A stretch of DNA of 64,000 bases from Caballeronia peredens (GTDB taxonomy: Bacteria > Pseudomonadota > Gammaproteobacteria > Burkholderiales > Burkholderiaceae), in the NCBI GenBank assembly GCA_001544595.2, contig FCOH02000024.1:1-64000 (forward strand). The letters run 5' to 3'. The number at the start of each line of letters is the position of its first letter. Positions within the stretch are counted from its first letter, which is position 1. This document shows, in pieces, positions 34,492-43,320 of the stretch. The position numbers and the translations under genes were made by a program. The notes under the pieces are model-generated. The model saw only the letters and a program-made list of their open reading frames with translations. It was not told the origin of the DNA and did no database searches.

Positions 34492-35876
34492 TGGAACCGT
34501 TCGTCACTCAACTGCTCATCGCGCTCGGCATGGGGCTCATCGGGGCGATCGTCTTCGCGGGCATCGGCCTCATTTCCGGCACCGATGAAACCACCACGCT
34601 CGCGCCGCTCACGCTGCTCGTCGTGTTGCTCGGCGTGCCGCCCGTCGGCGTGTTCTCGTTCTTCATGGCGGGCGCGGTATCGAAGCACATGACGCATGCG
34701 ATTCCCACCGCGCTGCTCGGCATTCCCGGCGACACACTCGCCACGCCTCTGCTGCAACAGGCGACGATGCTGCGCAATCTCGGCGTGCCGCACATCGCGC
34801 TGCGCAAGATGATCTCGGGCGCGATCGTCGCTGCGTTCGTCGCGGTGCCGCTCGCGGTGCTGTTCGCCGTGCTGCTCGCGCCGTTCGGGCCGGTCATCAC
34901 GAAGGCCGCGCCGTGGGTGTTTCTGGCGGCATCGATTGCGATCGCGTTCTTCTCGTCCGGACGATGGGCCTCCGTGTTGCTGCTCGTGCCGTTCGTGCTG
35001 GTGATCGTCGGCTTGCAGGCGTTGACGGGCAAGTACGGCGTGAAGCTGTCCGTGAGCTACTTTCTCGGCATCGCGATCGGCCCGCTTATCGCCGATCTGT
35101 TCTCGATCCTTTCGCCCGCCGACCGCGCGCGCATGCGCCGCGACCGCGTGCGCACGTTTTCGCTCGCGCCGGACGTGAAGGGCTGGAGCGGCTACTTTCC
35201 GAATCCGCTGAAAGTGCTCGACGGCCAGCAACGCGGCTGGGTCGCGGCGACCGCGGCCATATCGAGCGCGACGTTCGTGTTCAGCCCCGTCGCGATGACG
35301 GTAGTGCTGGGCGAACTCGTCGGCTCGCGCGTGAAGCATGCGTACCACCGGCTGACGACCGTGATCTCCGCGCGCAACGGCGTGACCGAAGCCACTTATA
35401 TCGCCGAAGCGCTGATTCCGCTGATCGCGTTCGGCTTGCCGCTGAGCCCGGTCGCGGCTGGGCCGGCCGCGCCGCTCTTCAATGCGCCGCCACGCTTTTT
35501 CGTCGATACGGCGACGGGCCACATCAACAATCTCCACACGTTGATGACGACGTGGCAGTTCCTCGGCTTCGGCCTGCTCGCGGTCGTGCTGGCGGCGCTC
35601 GTCGCTTATCCGCTGTCGATGAACTATGCGCATCGCGCGGCATCGTTCGTCGCGAGGAAGCTCAGTCACGAAGCGATCATCGCGACGTTCGTCGGCCTGA
35701 TCGTCGTGATCAGCGTGTGGGAAGGGCAGTTGCTCGGGCTTCTGGTGATCCTGAGCGTCGGCTTGCTCGGCGGCCTGTTGTCGCGCAACTTCGGCTTCAA
35801 TACCGGCGTGCAGTTCATGGGGTACTACACGGCGGTGCTGAGCGTGCCCGCGTTGACGAAGGCATTCGGCGCATGA
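34491..35876 (+). CDS. TctA-family tripartite transporter permease
   Basis: A 461-residue, roughly 11-12-helix membrane protein of the TctA family. The conserved first loop is AIPTALLGIPGDTLATPLLQ, with GFGL and PLFNAPP later. It starts at ATG 34491, overlapping the upstream stop (TGATG), with GAAGGAG 8 nt upstream. There is no TctC binding protein in the operon. With mvaA and mvaB just upstream it is the best candidate for the mevalonate importer; this substrate is inferred from context only. Confidence 0.85.
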   Translation: MEPFVTQLLIALGMGLIGAIVFAGIGLISGTDETTTLAPLTLLVVLLGVPPVGVFSFFMAGAVSKHMTHAIPTALLGIPGDTLATPLLQQATMLRNLGVPHIALRKMISGAIVAAFVAVPLAVLFAVLLAPFGPVITKAAPWVFLAASIAIAFFSSGRWASVLLLVPFVLVIVGLQALTGKYGVKLSVSYFLGIAIGPLIADLFSILSPADRARMRRDRVRTFSLAPDVKGWSGYFPNPLKVLDGQQRGWVAATAAISSATFVFSPVAMTVVLGELVGSRVKHAYHRLTTVISARNGVTEATYIAEALIPLIAFGLPLSPVAAGPAAPLFNAPPRFFVDTATGHINNLHTLMTTWQFLGFGLLAVVLAALVAYPLSMNYAHRAASFVARKLSHEAIIATFVGLIVVISVWEGQLLGLLVILSVGLLGGLLSRNFGFNTGVQFMGYYTAVLSVPALTKAFGA

Positions 35877-35898
35877 GAGCACGACGCGCGCGTTCGCC

Positions 35899-36798
35899 TC
35901 ACAGCGAGCGCGCCGCGTGCTGAAGGCATTCGAGCAGCAACGTGGCGGCGGGCGTGAGCGGACTATCGCGCCGCGTCACGACCCGCACCGACACCGCGGG
36001 CAATGCGTCCGCGATCGGAAAAATGGCGAGCCCATCGCCGACCCATTGATGATCGAGCAGCGCGGCGGGCATCGACGCGAGCGCATCCGATCCGCGCAAC
36101 AAGCCGTGCGCGATGATGAAGCTCGGACACTCGATCACGCGCTTGGGCACGATGAGCCCGCGCTCGGCATATGAATCGAGCAATGCCTGCGTCGAACTTT
36201 CCGGCGACGGATTCAGCAGCCACTCGGCCTCCGACAATTCCGCCAGCGACGTGCAGTGCCTAAGCGGATGATCCGCGCGCCCGACGATCACCGAGCGGCT
36301 CTCGTATAGTTCGATGTGATCGAACTCCGGAGCAAGATGCTCGGCCACGACTACCGCGACGACGAAATCGAGCGAGCCGTCGCGCAAGCGCGGCATCGCG
36401 ACGCCCGGAAAGCCTTCGATGAACGTCACGCTCGCGTGCGGCATCTGCCGGCGAAATGCGCGATACGCCTGCGGCAAAACGGACAGCGCCGCTGTCGGCG
36501 TGATGGCCGCGCTCACGCTTCCCGCGCCCGCGCCTTTCATCTGCGCGATGTCGTCCTCCGCGCGGCGCATCTCGCTCACGATCAGATGTGCCCGCACGCG
36601 CAACTGCTGGCCGAAGGCGGTCAACTGCACGCCGCGCGCGGTCCGCAGGATGAGCGGCACGCCGAGATCCTGCTCCAGTTCCTTGATCGCCTTCGTGAGC
36701 GCGGCCTGCGACAGATGCAGACTGCGCGCAGCCGCGCGGATGCTGCCTTGTTCGGCGGTCGTGAGGAACGCGCGCAACTGGTGATACTTCATGCTCAT
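35899..36798 (-). CDS. LysR-family transcriptional regulator
   Basis: 299 residues. The N-terminal LysR helix-turn-helix (YHQLRAFLTTAEQGSIRAAARSLHLSQAALTKAIKELEQDLG) joins a type 2 periplasmic-binding-like effector domain. It diverges from the M20 amidohydrolase-MFS pair with a 126-bp gap and probably controls them. It also converges with the TctA gene. A second ATG 6 nt in (MKYHQL) is an alternative start. The ligand is unknown. Confidence 0.92.
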   Translation of the reverse strand: MSMKYHQLRAFLTTAEQGSIRAAARSLHLSQAALTKAIKELEQDLGVPLILRTARGVQLTAFGQQLRVRAHLIVSEMRRAEDDIAQMKGAGAGSVSAAITPTAALSVLPQAYRAFRRQMPHASVTFIEGFPGVAMPRLRDGSLDFVVAVVVAEHLAPEFDHIELYESRSVIVGRADHPLRHCTSLAELSEAEWLLNPSPESSTQALLDSYAERGLIVPKRVIECPSFIIAHGLLRGSDALASMPAALLDHQWVGDGLAIFPIADALPAVSVRVVTRRDSPLTPAATLLLECLQHAARSL

Positions 36799-36924
36799 GG
36801 CGACATCCTAGGGTTAGCACCGACAACCAGCGGTAATCACGAATTTAATTTACCGTCTTTTGGTTGGCCTTTCGACTTTATATCCTTGGGACATGTTGAA
36901 TTCGCATCGAGCAAGGAGTGTCAC

Positions 36925-38106
36925 ATGCTGTCCGTCGAACCCGTCATCCCCGGCATTGCCGCCATCGCGTCCGAATTCGTCGACGTGCGCCGGCGTATTC
37001 ACGCGCATCCCGAGCTTGCGTATGAAGAAACGCAGACCAGCGAGCTCGTTGCGTCGCTGCTCACGAAATGGGGCTACGAAGTGCATCGCGGGCTCGGCAA
37101 GACGGGCGTTGTCGGCGTGCTCACGCAAGGCGCGGGCGGCAAGCGCATCGGCTTGCGCGCGGACATGGACGCATTGCCGATCGAGGAAACGACCGGTCTG
37201 CCGTATGCAAGCCAGCATGCGCGCACGATGCACGCATGCGGCCACGACGGCCATACCGCGATGCTCCTGTGCGCCGCGCGCTATCTCGCCGAGAGCCGGC
37301 AGTTCTCGGGCACGCTGATCGTGATTTTCCAGCCCGCCGAGGAAGGCGAGGCCGGCGCGCGCGCGATGATCGAAGACGGTCTCTTCGAACGCTTTCCGTG
37401 CGATGCCGTGTTCGGCCTGCACAACATGCCCGGCCTGCCCGCGGGCGACATGTTCTTCACGCCGGGTCCGGGCATGGCGTCGTCGGACCGCGTGAACATC
37501 ACGGTGCGCGGTGTCGGCGGTCATGGCGCGATGCCGCACGCGGCGCGCGATCCGATGCCTGCGGTCGCATCGATCATGCTCGGTCTCAACAGCATCGTCG
37601 CGCGTGAAGTGGACGCGCAGAAGCCCGCGGTCGTGACGGTCGGCAGCGTGCAGGCAGGCGAGGCGTGCAACGTGATTCCCGAAACCGCGCTGATGAAGTT
37701 GTCCGTGCGCGCACTCGACGCAAGCGTGCGCAAGCTCCTGCAAGAGCGCATCACCACGCTTGCGAACGCGCAGGCGCTCGCCTACGGCTGCACGGCGGAG
37801 ATCGATTACGAACTCGGCTATCCGGTGCTCGTGAATCATGCCGAGCCGACCGCCTTCGCCACGGACGTCGCGGTCAAGATGCTCGGCGCGCAACGCGTCG
37901 AACCGGCTGCGAAGCCGCTGATGGGCAGCGAGGACTTCGCGTTCATGCTCGAAGCGTGCCCGGGCACGTATGCGTGGATCGGCAACGGCGTCGGCTCGAA
38001 GGGCGGCTGCATGGTGCACAACCCGGGCTACGACTTCAACGACGACATTCTCGCGATCGGCGCGAGCTACTGGGTGCGCCTGGCGGAAGCCTGGCTCGCT
38101 GACTGA
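36925..38106 (+). CDS. M20 family amidohydrolase (hippurate hydrolase-like)
   Basis: A 393-residue di-zinc aminoacylase/carboxypeptidase of the hippurate/IAA-amidohydrolase family. HAHPELAYEE, RADMDALPIEE, MHACGHDGHTAML and FQPAEEGEAGARAMIEDG carry the metal-binding Cys/His/Glu set, and the dimerisation domain is intact. It releases an amino acid or carboxylate from an N-acyl conjugate. AAGGAG lies 7 nt before the ATG; the longer frame overlaps the LysR gene and is rejected. The MFS gene follows after 17 bp. Confidence 0.92.
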   Translation: MLSVEPVIPGIAAIASEFVDVRRRIHAHPELAYEETQTSELVASLLTKWGYEVHRGLGKTGVVGVLTQGAGGKRIGLRADMDALPIEETTGLPYASQHARTMHACGHDGHTAMLLCAARYLAESRQFSGTLIVIFQPAEEGEAGARAMIEDGLFERFPCDAVFGLHNMPGLPAGDMFFTPGPGMASSDRVNITVRGVGGHGAMPHAARDPMPAVASIMLGLNSIVAREVDAQKPAVVTVGSVQAGEACNVIPETALMKLSVRALDASVRKLLQERITTLANAQALAYGCTAEIDYELGYPVLVNHAEPTAFATDVAVKMLGAQRVEPAAKPLMGSEDFAFMLEACPGTYAWIGNGVGSKGGCMVHNPGYDFNDDILAIGASYWVRLAEAWLAD

Positions 38107-38123
38107 TCCTTTCGGAGCACATC

Positions 38124-39440
38124 ATGAACGCACCCACTCTCGCCAGCGCGCCGGCGAATGCATCGACGCCCACCAGCCGCGCAGCGCGCACGCGGCTCGT
38201 CATGGCGGCGGCGGTCGGCAACGCGCTCGAGTTCTACGACTTCACGGTCTATGCGTTCTTCGCGCTCGTCATCGGCAAGCTGTTTTTTCCGGTGCACGAT
38301 CCGGTCGGCCAGTTGCTGCTCGCTGTGGCGAGCTTCGGCGTCGGGTTCTTCACGCGGCCCGTCGGCGGTCTTCTGATCGGCATGTACGCGGATCGCGCCG
38401 GCCGCAAGAAGGCGATGCTGCTCACGCTCGGTCTGATGGCGCTCGGCACAGCGATGATCGCGGTCGCGCCGACGTTCGCGCAGGCGGGCATCGCGGCGCC
38501 GGTGATCCTCGTCGTCGCGCGGCTGATTCAGGGCTTCTCGGCAGGCGGTGAAGTCGGTGCATCGACGACGCTGCTGCTCGAACAGGCGCCGTCCAACCGT
38601 CGCGGCTTCTATGCTTCGTGGCAGTTCGCGAGCCAGGGACTGTCGGCGCTCGCGGGCGCATTGACGGGCGTCGCGCTCACGGCATCGCTCACGTCGGCGC
38701 AACTGGAAAGCTGGGGCTGGCGTGTGCCGTTCGTGATCGGCACGGCGATCGTGCCGGTCGGCTGGTGGCTGCGCCGCACGATGGAAGAAGCGCCGCGCGC
38801 AAGCGTCGAGGCCGCGCCGAAGGCGCCGAAACTGCCGCTCATTACCGTGCTGCGCGAACACGGCCGCGCCGTGCTCAACGGCCTCGGCCTCACGATCGGC
38901 GGCACGTCGGCGCACTTCATCATCGTGTTCTATCTGTCGATCTACGGCGTGAAGACGCTCGGGCTTCCCAGCTGGACGGCGATGCTGTCGGGCTGCGTGT
39001 CCGGCGCGATTCTCTTCGTCATCGCGCCGATCGGCGGATATCTGTCGGACCGCATCGGCCGCAACAAGCTCGCGCAGACGACGCGTATCGCGCTCATGCT
39101 CATGATCTATCCGGCCTTCGTGCTGCTGAATCAGTCGCCGACCACGACGACGCTGCTCGCGGTCGTCACGGTCCTGTCGATCGTGCATTCGCTCAACGTC
39201 GGTCCGACCGGCGCGATGCTCGGCGAACTGTTCCCGCGCTCCGTGCGCGCAACGGGCGCGGCGATCGTCTATAGCCTGGGCGTCGCGATCTTCGGCGGCT
39301 TCGCGCAGTTTTTCGTGACTTCGCTCATCGTCATCACGAAGAGCGTGATGGCGCCGGCGTGGTATGTGATCGGCTGCGGCGTGCTGAGCGTGATCGCGGT
39401 GGCCCGCATGCGCGAACGTTCGAGGGAAACCCTCGACTGA
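38124..39440 (+). CDS. MFS metabolite:proton symporter (KgtP/ProP/ShiA-like)
   Basis: A 438-residue, 12-helix transporter. It carries the family signature NALEFYDFTVYAFFALVIGKLFFP, the loop 2-3 motif GMYADRAGRKKAM, and RLIQGFSAGGEVGASTTLLLE, typical of metabolite:H+ symporters. As the partner of the M20 hydrolase it probably imports that enzyme's substrate or exports a product. CGGAGC lies before the start. A terminator follows at 39514. Confidence 0.92.
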   Translation: MNAPTLASAPANASTPTSRAARTRLVMAAAVGNALEFYDFTVYAFFALVIGKLFFPVHDPVGQLLLAVASFGVGFFTRPVGGLLIGMYADRAGRKKAMLLTLGLMALGTAMIAVAPTFAQAGIAAPVILVVARLIQGFSAGGEVGASTTLLLEQAPSNRRGFYASWQFASQGLSALAGALTGVALTASLTSAQLESWGWRVPFVIGTAIVPVGWWLRRTMEEAPRASVEAAPKAPKLPLITVLREHGRAVLNGLGLTIGGTSAHFIIVFYLSIYGVKTLGLPSWTAMLSGCVSGAILFVIAPIGGYLSDRIGRNKLAQTTRIALMLMIYPAFVLLNQSPTTTTLLAVVTVLSIVHSLNVGPTGAMLGELFPRSVRATGAAIVYSLGVAIFGGFAQFFVTSLIVITKSVMAPAWYVIGCGVLSVIAVARMRERSRETLD

Positions 39441-39513
39441 TCGTCAAATCGTGTGCGCGCAAGCGTGCCGGATAAGCGAGCGAGGTGTATAACTCGTCGT
39501 ATCCGGGTCATGA

Positions 39514-39538
39514 AAAAGGCCGCCCTGCGCGGCCTTTT
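39514..39538 (+). terminator. intrinsic terminator after MFS gene
   Basis: AAAAGGCCGC (39514-39523), a 5-nt loop and GCGGCCTTTT (39529-39538): a 10-bp stem with terminal T-run, 73 bp after the stop. The A-run on the other side would also allow it to work on the minus strand. Confidence 0.88.
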
Positions 39539-39585
39539 CGCTGGATCCCACAATATGACGAACGCGCATCAATAAGGGGACTTCC

Positions 39586-41298
39586 ATGCGCAAGCTACGC
39601 TCGCAAAGCTGGTTCGGCGGTAACGACAAGGACAGCTTCATTCATCGCTCGTGGATGAAGAATCAGGGCATTCCTCACGACAATTTCGACGGCCGGCCGG
39701 TCATCGGCATCTGCAATACGTGGTCGGAACTCACGCCGTGCAATGCGCATTTCCGCGAGCTTGCCGAATACGTGAAGCGCGGCGTGCGCGAGGCGGGCGG
39801 CCTGCCGCTGGAGTTTCCCGTGATGTCGCTCGGCGAATCGAATCTGCGTCCCACCGCGATGCTGTTCCGCAACCTCGCGTCGATGGATGTCGAGGAATCG
39901 ATTCGCGGCAATCCCATCGACGGCGTCATTCTGCTCGTTGGCTGCGACAAGACCACGCCCGCGCTGCTGATGGGCGCGGCGTCGTGCAATCTGCCCGCGC
40001 TCGCGGTGTCGGGCGGTCCGATGTTGAACGGGCGCTTTCGCGGCGGCACGATCGGTTCGGGCACGGGCGTGTGGCAGATGTCGGAGGAAGTGCGCGCGGG
40101 CACGATGACGCAAGGGGAATTCGTCGAAGCCGAGGCGTGCATGAACCGCTCGCGCGGCCATTGCATGACGATGGGCACTGCATCGACGATGGCGTCGATG
40201 GTCGAATCGCTCGGCATCGGCCTGCCGCACAACGCCGCGATTCCCGCGGTCGACGCGCGCCGTCAGGTGCTCGCGCACATGGCGGGGCGGCGTATCGTCG
40301 ATATGGTCAAAGAAGATCTCACGATGGACAAGATCCTCACGCGCGCGGCCTTCGAGAACGCGATTCGCACGAACGCGGCCATCGGCGGATCGACGAATGC
40401 AGTCGTGCATCTCATCGCGCTGGCGAAGCGCATCGGCGTGGACCTCACGCTAGAAGACTGGGAGCTCGGCAGCAATGTGCCGTGTCTCGTCAATCTGCAG
40501 CCATCGGGCGAGTATCTGATGGAAGATTTCTATTACGCGGGCGGCTTGCCTGCCGTGTTGCGGCAACTCGGCGAACAAGGGCTTCTGCATCGCGATGCGC
40601 TCACGGTGAACGGCCGCACGCTGTGGGACAACGTGAGCGACGCGCCGAACTACGACCAGAAGGTCATCACCACGTTCGAAAAGCCGTTCAAGCCGCATGC
40701 GGGCATTGCCGTGCTGAAGGGCAATCTTGCGCCGAACGGCGCGGTGATCAAGCCATCGGCGGCGACGGCGTCGCTTCTGAAGCATCGCGGCCGCGCGGTC
40801 GTGTTCGAGAACGTCGAGGAACTGCACGCGAAGGTCGACGACGATTCGCTCGATATCGACGAGCACTGCATCATGGTGCTGAAGGGCGCGGGACCGAAGG
40901 GTTATCCGGGCTTTGCAGAAGTCGGCAACATGCCGCTGCCGAGAAAGGTGCTGAAAAAAGGCATCACGGACATGGTGCGCATTTCCGACGGCCGCATGAG
41001 CGGCACCGCATACGGCGCAGTGGTGCTGCATGTGTCGCCGGAAGCGGCCGCGGGCGGACCGCTCGCGCTCGTGCAGACGGGCGACATGATCGAACTGGAT
41101 GTCGAAGCGCGCCGTCTGCATCTCGAAGTCTCCGACGACGAACTGGCGAAGCGCCGCGCCGCATGGCAAGCGCCTGAGTTGCCGAAACGCGGCTATTACC
41201 GTCTGTATGTCGAGCACGTGCTGCAGGCGGATCAGGGCGCGGATCTGGACTTCCTCGTCGGGTCGAGCGGCGCGCCCGTGCCGCGCGATTCTCATTGA
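39586..41298 (+). CDS. IlvD/Edd-family sugar-acid dehydratase
   Basis: A 570-residue iron-sulfur dehydratase. GCDKTTPALLMGAASCNLP and the EAEACMNRSRGHCMTMGTASTM block hold the cluster cysteines; GGSTNAVVHL and SDGRMSGTAYGAVVLHVSPEAAAGGPLA complete the family. The C-terminus (AKRRAAWQAPE, RGYYRLYVEHVLQADQGADLDFL) is that of pentonate dehydratases (L-arabinonate/D-xylonate/D-fuconate type) rather than true IlvD. Paired with a DapA-family enzyme it should make and process a 2-keto-3-deoxy sugar acid. AAGGGGA precedes the ATG. Confidence 0.88.
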   Translation: MRKLRSQSWFGGNDKDSFIHRSWMKNQGIPHDNFDGRPVIGICNTWSELTPCNAHFRELAEYVKRGVREAGGLPLEFPVMSLGESNLRPTAMLFRNLASMDVEESIRGNPIDGVILLVGCDKTTPALLMGAASCNLPALAVSGGPMLNGRFRGGTIGSGTGVWQMSEEVRAGTMTQGEFVEAEACMNRSRGHCMTMGTASTMASMVESLGIGLPHNAAIPAVDARRQVLAHMAGRRIVDMVKEDLTMDKILTRAAFENAIRTNAAIGGSTNAVVHLIALAKRIGVDLTLEDWELGSNVPCLVNLQPSGEYLMEDFYYAGGLPAVLRQLGEQGLLHRDALTVNGRTLWDNVSDAPNYDQKVITTFEKPFKPHAGIAVLKGNLAPNGAVIKPSAATASLLKHRGRAVVFENVEELHAKVDDDSLDIDEHCIMVLKGAGPKGYPGFAEVGNMPLPRKVLKKGITDMVRISDGRMSGTAYGAVVLHVSPEAAAGGPLALVQTGDMIELDVEARRLHLEVSDDELAKRRAAWQAPELPKRGYYRLYVEHVLQADQGADLDFLVGSSGAPVPRDSH

Positions 41299-41311
41299 GC
41301 GGAGGCGATCG

Positions 41312-42232
41312 ATGTCGAATCATCAAACGCCGCCGTCCGGCATGTGGCCGGTGCTCTATGCATATTTCGATGCGCTGAACCGGCTCGACGGCAACGCCAC
41401 GCGCCGACAGATCGATGCGACCATCGCGGCGGGCGCGCCTGCCATCGTCACGCTCGGCCTCGCGACCGAAGTGAACCGCCTGTCCGACGATGAAAAGCGC
41501 ACGATGATCGACGACTGCGTCGCGCACATCGCGGGTCGCGTGCCGCTTGCGGTCACCATCACGGGCGACAGCGTCGATGCGCAGGTCGCGCTCGCGAATC
41601 ATGCTCTCGAGCGCGGTGCGTCGTGGCTCATTCTTCAACCGCCGCCGACGCGCGGCGAGCCCGAGTCGTTTTACTACGACTTCTTCGCGGCGGTGCTCGA
41701 ACGGACCGGTGCGAGTGCGGGCATTCAGAACGCGCCGGAGTATCTCGGCGTGGGTTTGTCGGCGGAATCGATCGCCGCGCTCGCGGCCGAGCGCCCCAAC
41801 TTTCGCCTGCTCAAAGGCGAAGGACCGGCCGTGACGATCCGCGCGACCATCGAACGCCTGCATGCGCTCGGACAGACGCTCGCGGTATTCAACGGCCGCG
41901 GCGGACAGGAACTCGTCGACAATCTGCGCGCGGGCTGCGACGGCCTGATCGTCGCGCCGGATGCGTTCGATCATCAGGTCGCCATTTACGAGGCCTTCGC
42001 CGCAGGGCACGAGCACGAAGCCGAGTCGCTCTACGCGGAAGCGCTGCCGGAAATCGTCTTCGTGATGCAGTCCCTGGAAACGCTCACCTGTTACGGCAAG
42101 CGTATCGCGGCGTGGCGCATGGGATTCGATGTCGCACACGATCGCGGCGCGCGGCCGACGCCGTTCGGCATCGAATGCGCGCGACGCTTCGCGCAACGGC
42201 TCGGGCCAACATCGCGCCCGGTGCCGCGTTGA
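41312..42232 (+). CDS. dihydrodipicolinate synthase-family enzyme (keto-deoxy sugar acid aldolase/dehydratase)
   Basis: A 306-residue TIM-barrel enzyme of the DapA/NanA/KdgD class. GLATEVNRLSDDEK, VTITGDS, GIQNAPEYLGVGL (position of the YN substrate motif) and LLKGEGPA, with the expected Schiff-base Lys, are visible. It follows the pentonate dehydratase by 13 bp, so a role in 2-keto-3-deoxypentonate breakdown, as aldolase or dehydratase, is likely. GGAGG lies 8 nt upstream. An iteron-like sequence (42072-42091) lies inside the gene, possibly by chance. Confidence 0.82.
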   Translation: MSNHQTPPSGMWPVLYAYFDALNRLDGNATRRQIDATIAAGAPAIVTLGLATEVNRLSDDEKRTMIDDCVAHIAGRVPLAVTITGDSVDAQVALANHALERGASWLILQPPPTRGEPESFYYDFFAAVLERTGASAGIQNAPEYLGVGLSAESIAALAAERPNFRLLKGEGPAVTIRATIERLHALGQTLAVFNGRGGQELVDNLRAGCDGLIVAPDAFDHQVAIYEAFAAGHEHEAESLYAEALPEIVFVMQSLETLTCYGKRIAAWRMGFDVAHDRGARPTPFGIECARRFAQRLGPTSRPVPR

Positions 42233-42233
42233 A

Positions 42234-43208
42234 TCATCGATTCGGGCGGCGCGTGAAGCGCTGCTCGATCACCGTCTTGCCCCATTGCGTGCCGTCGGCT
42301 TCGTCCGTCAGGACAAAGCCGAACGATTCGTACAGATGCCGCGCGGCGTCGAGGCTCTTGAAAGTCCAGAGATAGGTCTCGTCGTAATGCGCATCGACGA
42401 AGTCCATCGCGCGCGACATCAATTGCCTTCCGCTGCCGCTGCCGCGCAACGAATCGTCGACGATGAGCCAGCGCAGATGCGCGATGCGCGTATCAGGATC
42501 GCCGTCGATTGCGAGCGAGCCCAGCGTACGCTCGCCTTCCATGACGAGCCACAACGCCTTGCCTTGCGCGGGCAGGCCTTCGGCGAACGCGGCCAGTTCC
42601 GTCGCGACCTTGCGTTCGAAGTACACGCCGAAGCCCGCGTGACGCGCATAGAAGCGCCCGTGCAGACTCGCGATGTCGCCGATGCATCCCGGCCGATATC
42701 CCTCGACAATGCGCGCGCTTTCCGTATGCGCCGCGTGCGGCGTCTTGTGATCGTGGCCGTGCGCGAGTGCGTCGGCATAAAGTGCGAGCGAGCGCACCAG
42801 CGCCTGCTGATCTTCGGGCACGAGACGGCGCAACGCGTCGGAAACCTGATCGGTCGCGAACTTGTCGATCTTCCTGCGCAGCTTCTGTCCGGCGGCAGTG
42901 AGCTTAAGTTCGGACGAACGGCCGTCTTCGCTCGATGTTTGGCGCCTGACGAAGCCGGCCGCTTCGAGCCGCGCGATCTGCCGGCTGGCGTTCGATTTGT
43001 CGAGCCGCAGAATGGCGGCGAGATCGCGCGCCTGTATGCCGGGTGTCGCGCCGATCTCGATGATCGCATGCACCGCCGATGGCGCGAGGCCGCTGTCGGC
43101 AAGCGTATTGCGCATGAAGCCCAGTTCGCGCACGAGTTTGCGCGAAAACTCGCGCAATTCGACGATGGTTTCGTCGCGCGATCGGGGCGGTGTTTCGATG
43201 AAGTCCAC
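42234..43208 (-). CDS. MarR-family regulator fused to GNAT acetyltransferase
   Basis: About 324 residues. A MarR winged helix (about 30-130: APSAVHAIIEIGATPGIQARDLAAILRLDKSNASRQIARLEAAGFV in outline) is followed by a GNAT domain (about 150-320: DDSLRGSGSGRQLMSRAMDFV as acetyl-CoA loop). Start GTG 43208 is preferred because AAGGAG lies 5 nt upstream and because the longer ATG at 43235 would place an operator inside the gene. Two palindromes upstream indicate autoregulation. The acetylated target is unknown. Confidence 0.85.
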   Translation of the reverse strand: MDFIETPPRSRDETIVELREFSRKLVRELGFMRNTLADSGLAPSAVHAIIEIGATPGIQARDLAAILRLDKSNASRQIARLEAAGFVRRQTSSEDGRSSELKLTAAGQKLRRKIDKFATDQVSDALRRLVPEDQQALVRSLALYADALAHGHDHKTPHAAHTESARIVEGYRPGCIGDIASLHGRFYARHAGFGVYFERKVATELAAFAEGLPAQGKALWLVMEGERTLGSLAIDGDPDTRIAHLRWLIVDDSLRGSGSGRQLMSRAMDFVDAHYDETYLWTFKSLDAARHLYESFGFVLTDEADGTQWGKTVIEQRFTRRPNR

Positions 43209-43220
43209 GACATCTCCTTC

Positions 43221-43269
43221 GGTTGCGAAGTGCAACCGGTTTTCCGTAATTTAGTTGCGAATCGCAACT
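43221..43269. promoter_or_regulatory. double palindromic operator of the MarR-GNAT gene
   Basis: GGTTGC-GAAGT-GCAACC (43221-43237) and AGTTGCGA-A-TCGCAACT (43253-43269) share the TTGC/GCAA arms. Their centres are 32 bp apart, three helical turns. They lie directly upstream of the GTG start and suit two MarR dimers on one face of the DNA. Confidence 0.75.
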
Positions 43270-43300
43270 TTTGCAAGGAAAAACGAGATGCCGGACGTGC

Positions 43301-43320
43301 TCCCGAAAAAGCTCACCTTC
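43301..43320 (+). repeat. isolated iteron
   Basis: TCCCGAAAAAGCTCACCTTC matches the best origin iterons at all conserved positions, 23 kb from the array. It lies just before the stop codon end of hpnL, between hpnL and the MarR-GNAT operators. Confidence 0.75.

Noticed and set aside
34446..35882. 478-codon open frame on the minus strand opposite the TctA gene
   Set aside because: High GC and codon bias leave the antisense frame open. Its translation is Arg/His/Glu-rich low-complexity sequence with no family match, whereas the plus-strand frame is a clear TctA.
36316..36924. N-terminal extension of the M20 amidohydrolase
   Set aside because: It overlaps the LysR gene antisense; the family start MLSVEPVIPG has a good ribosome site at 36925.
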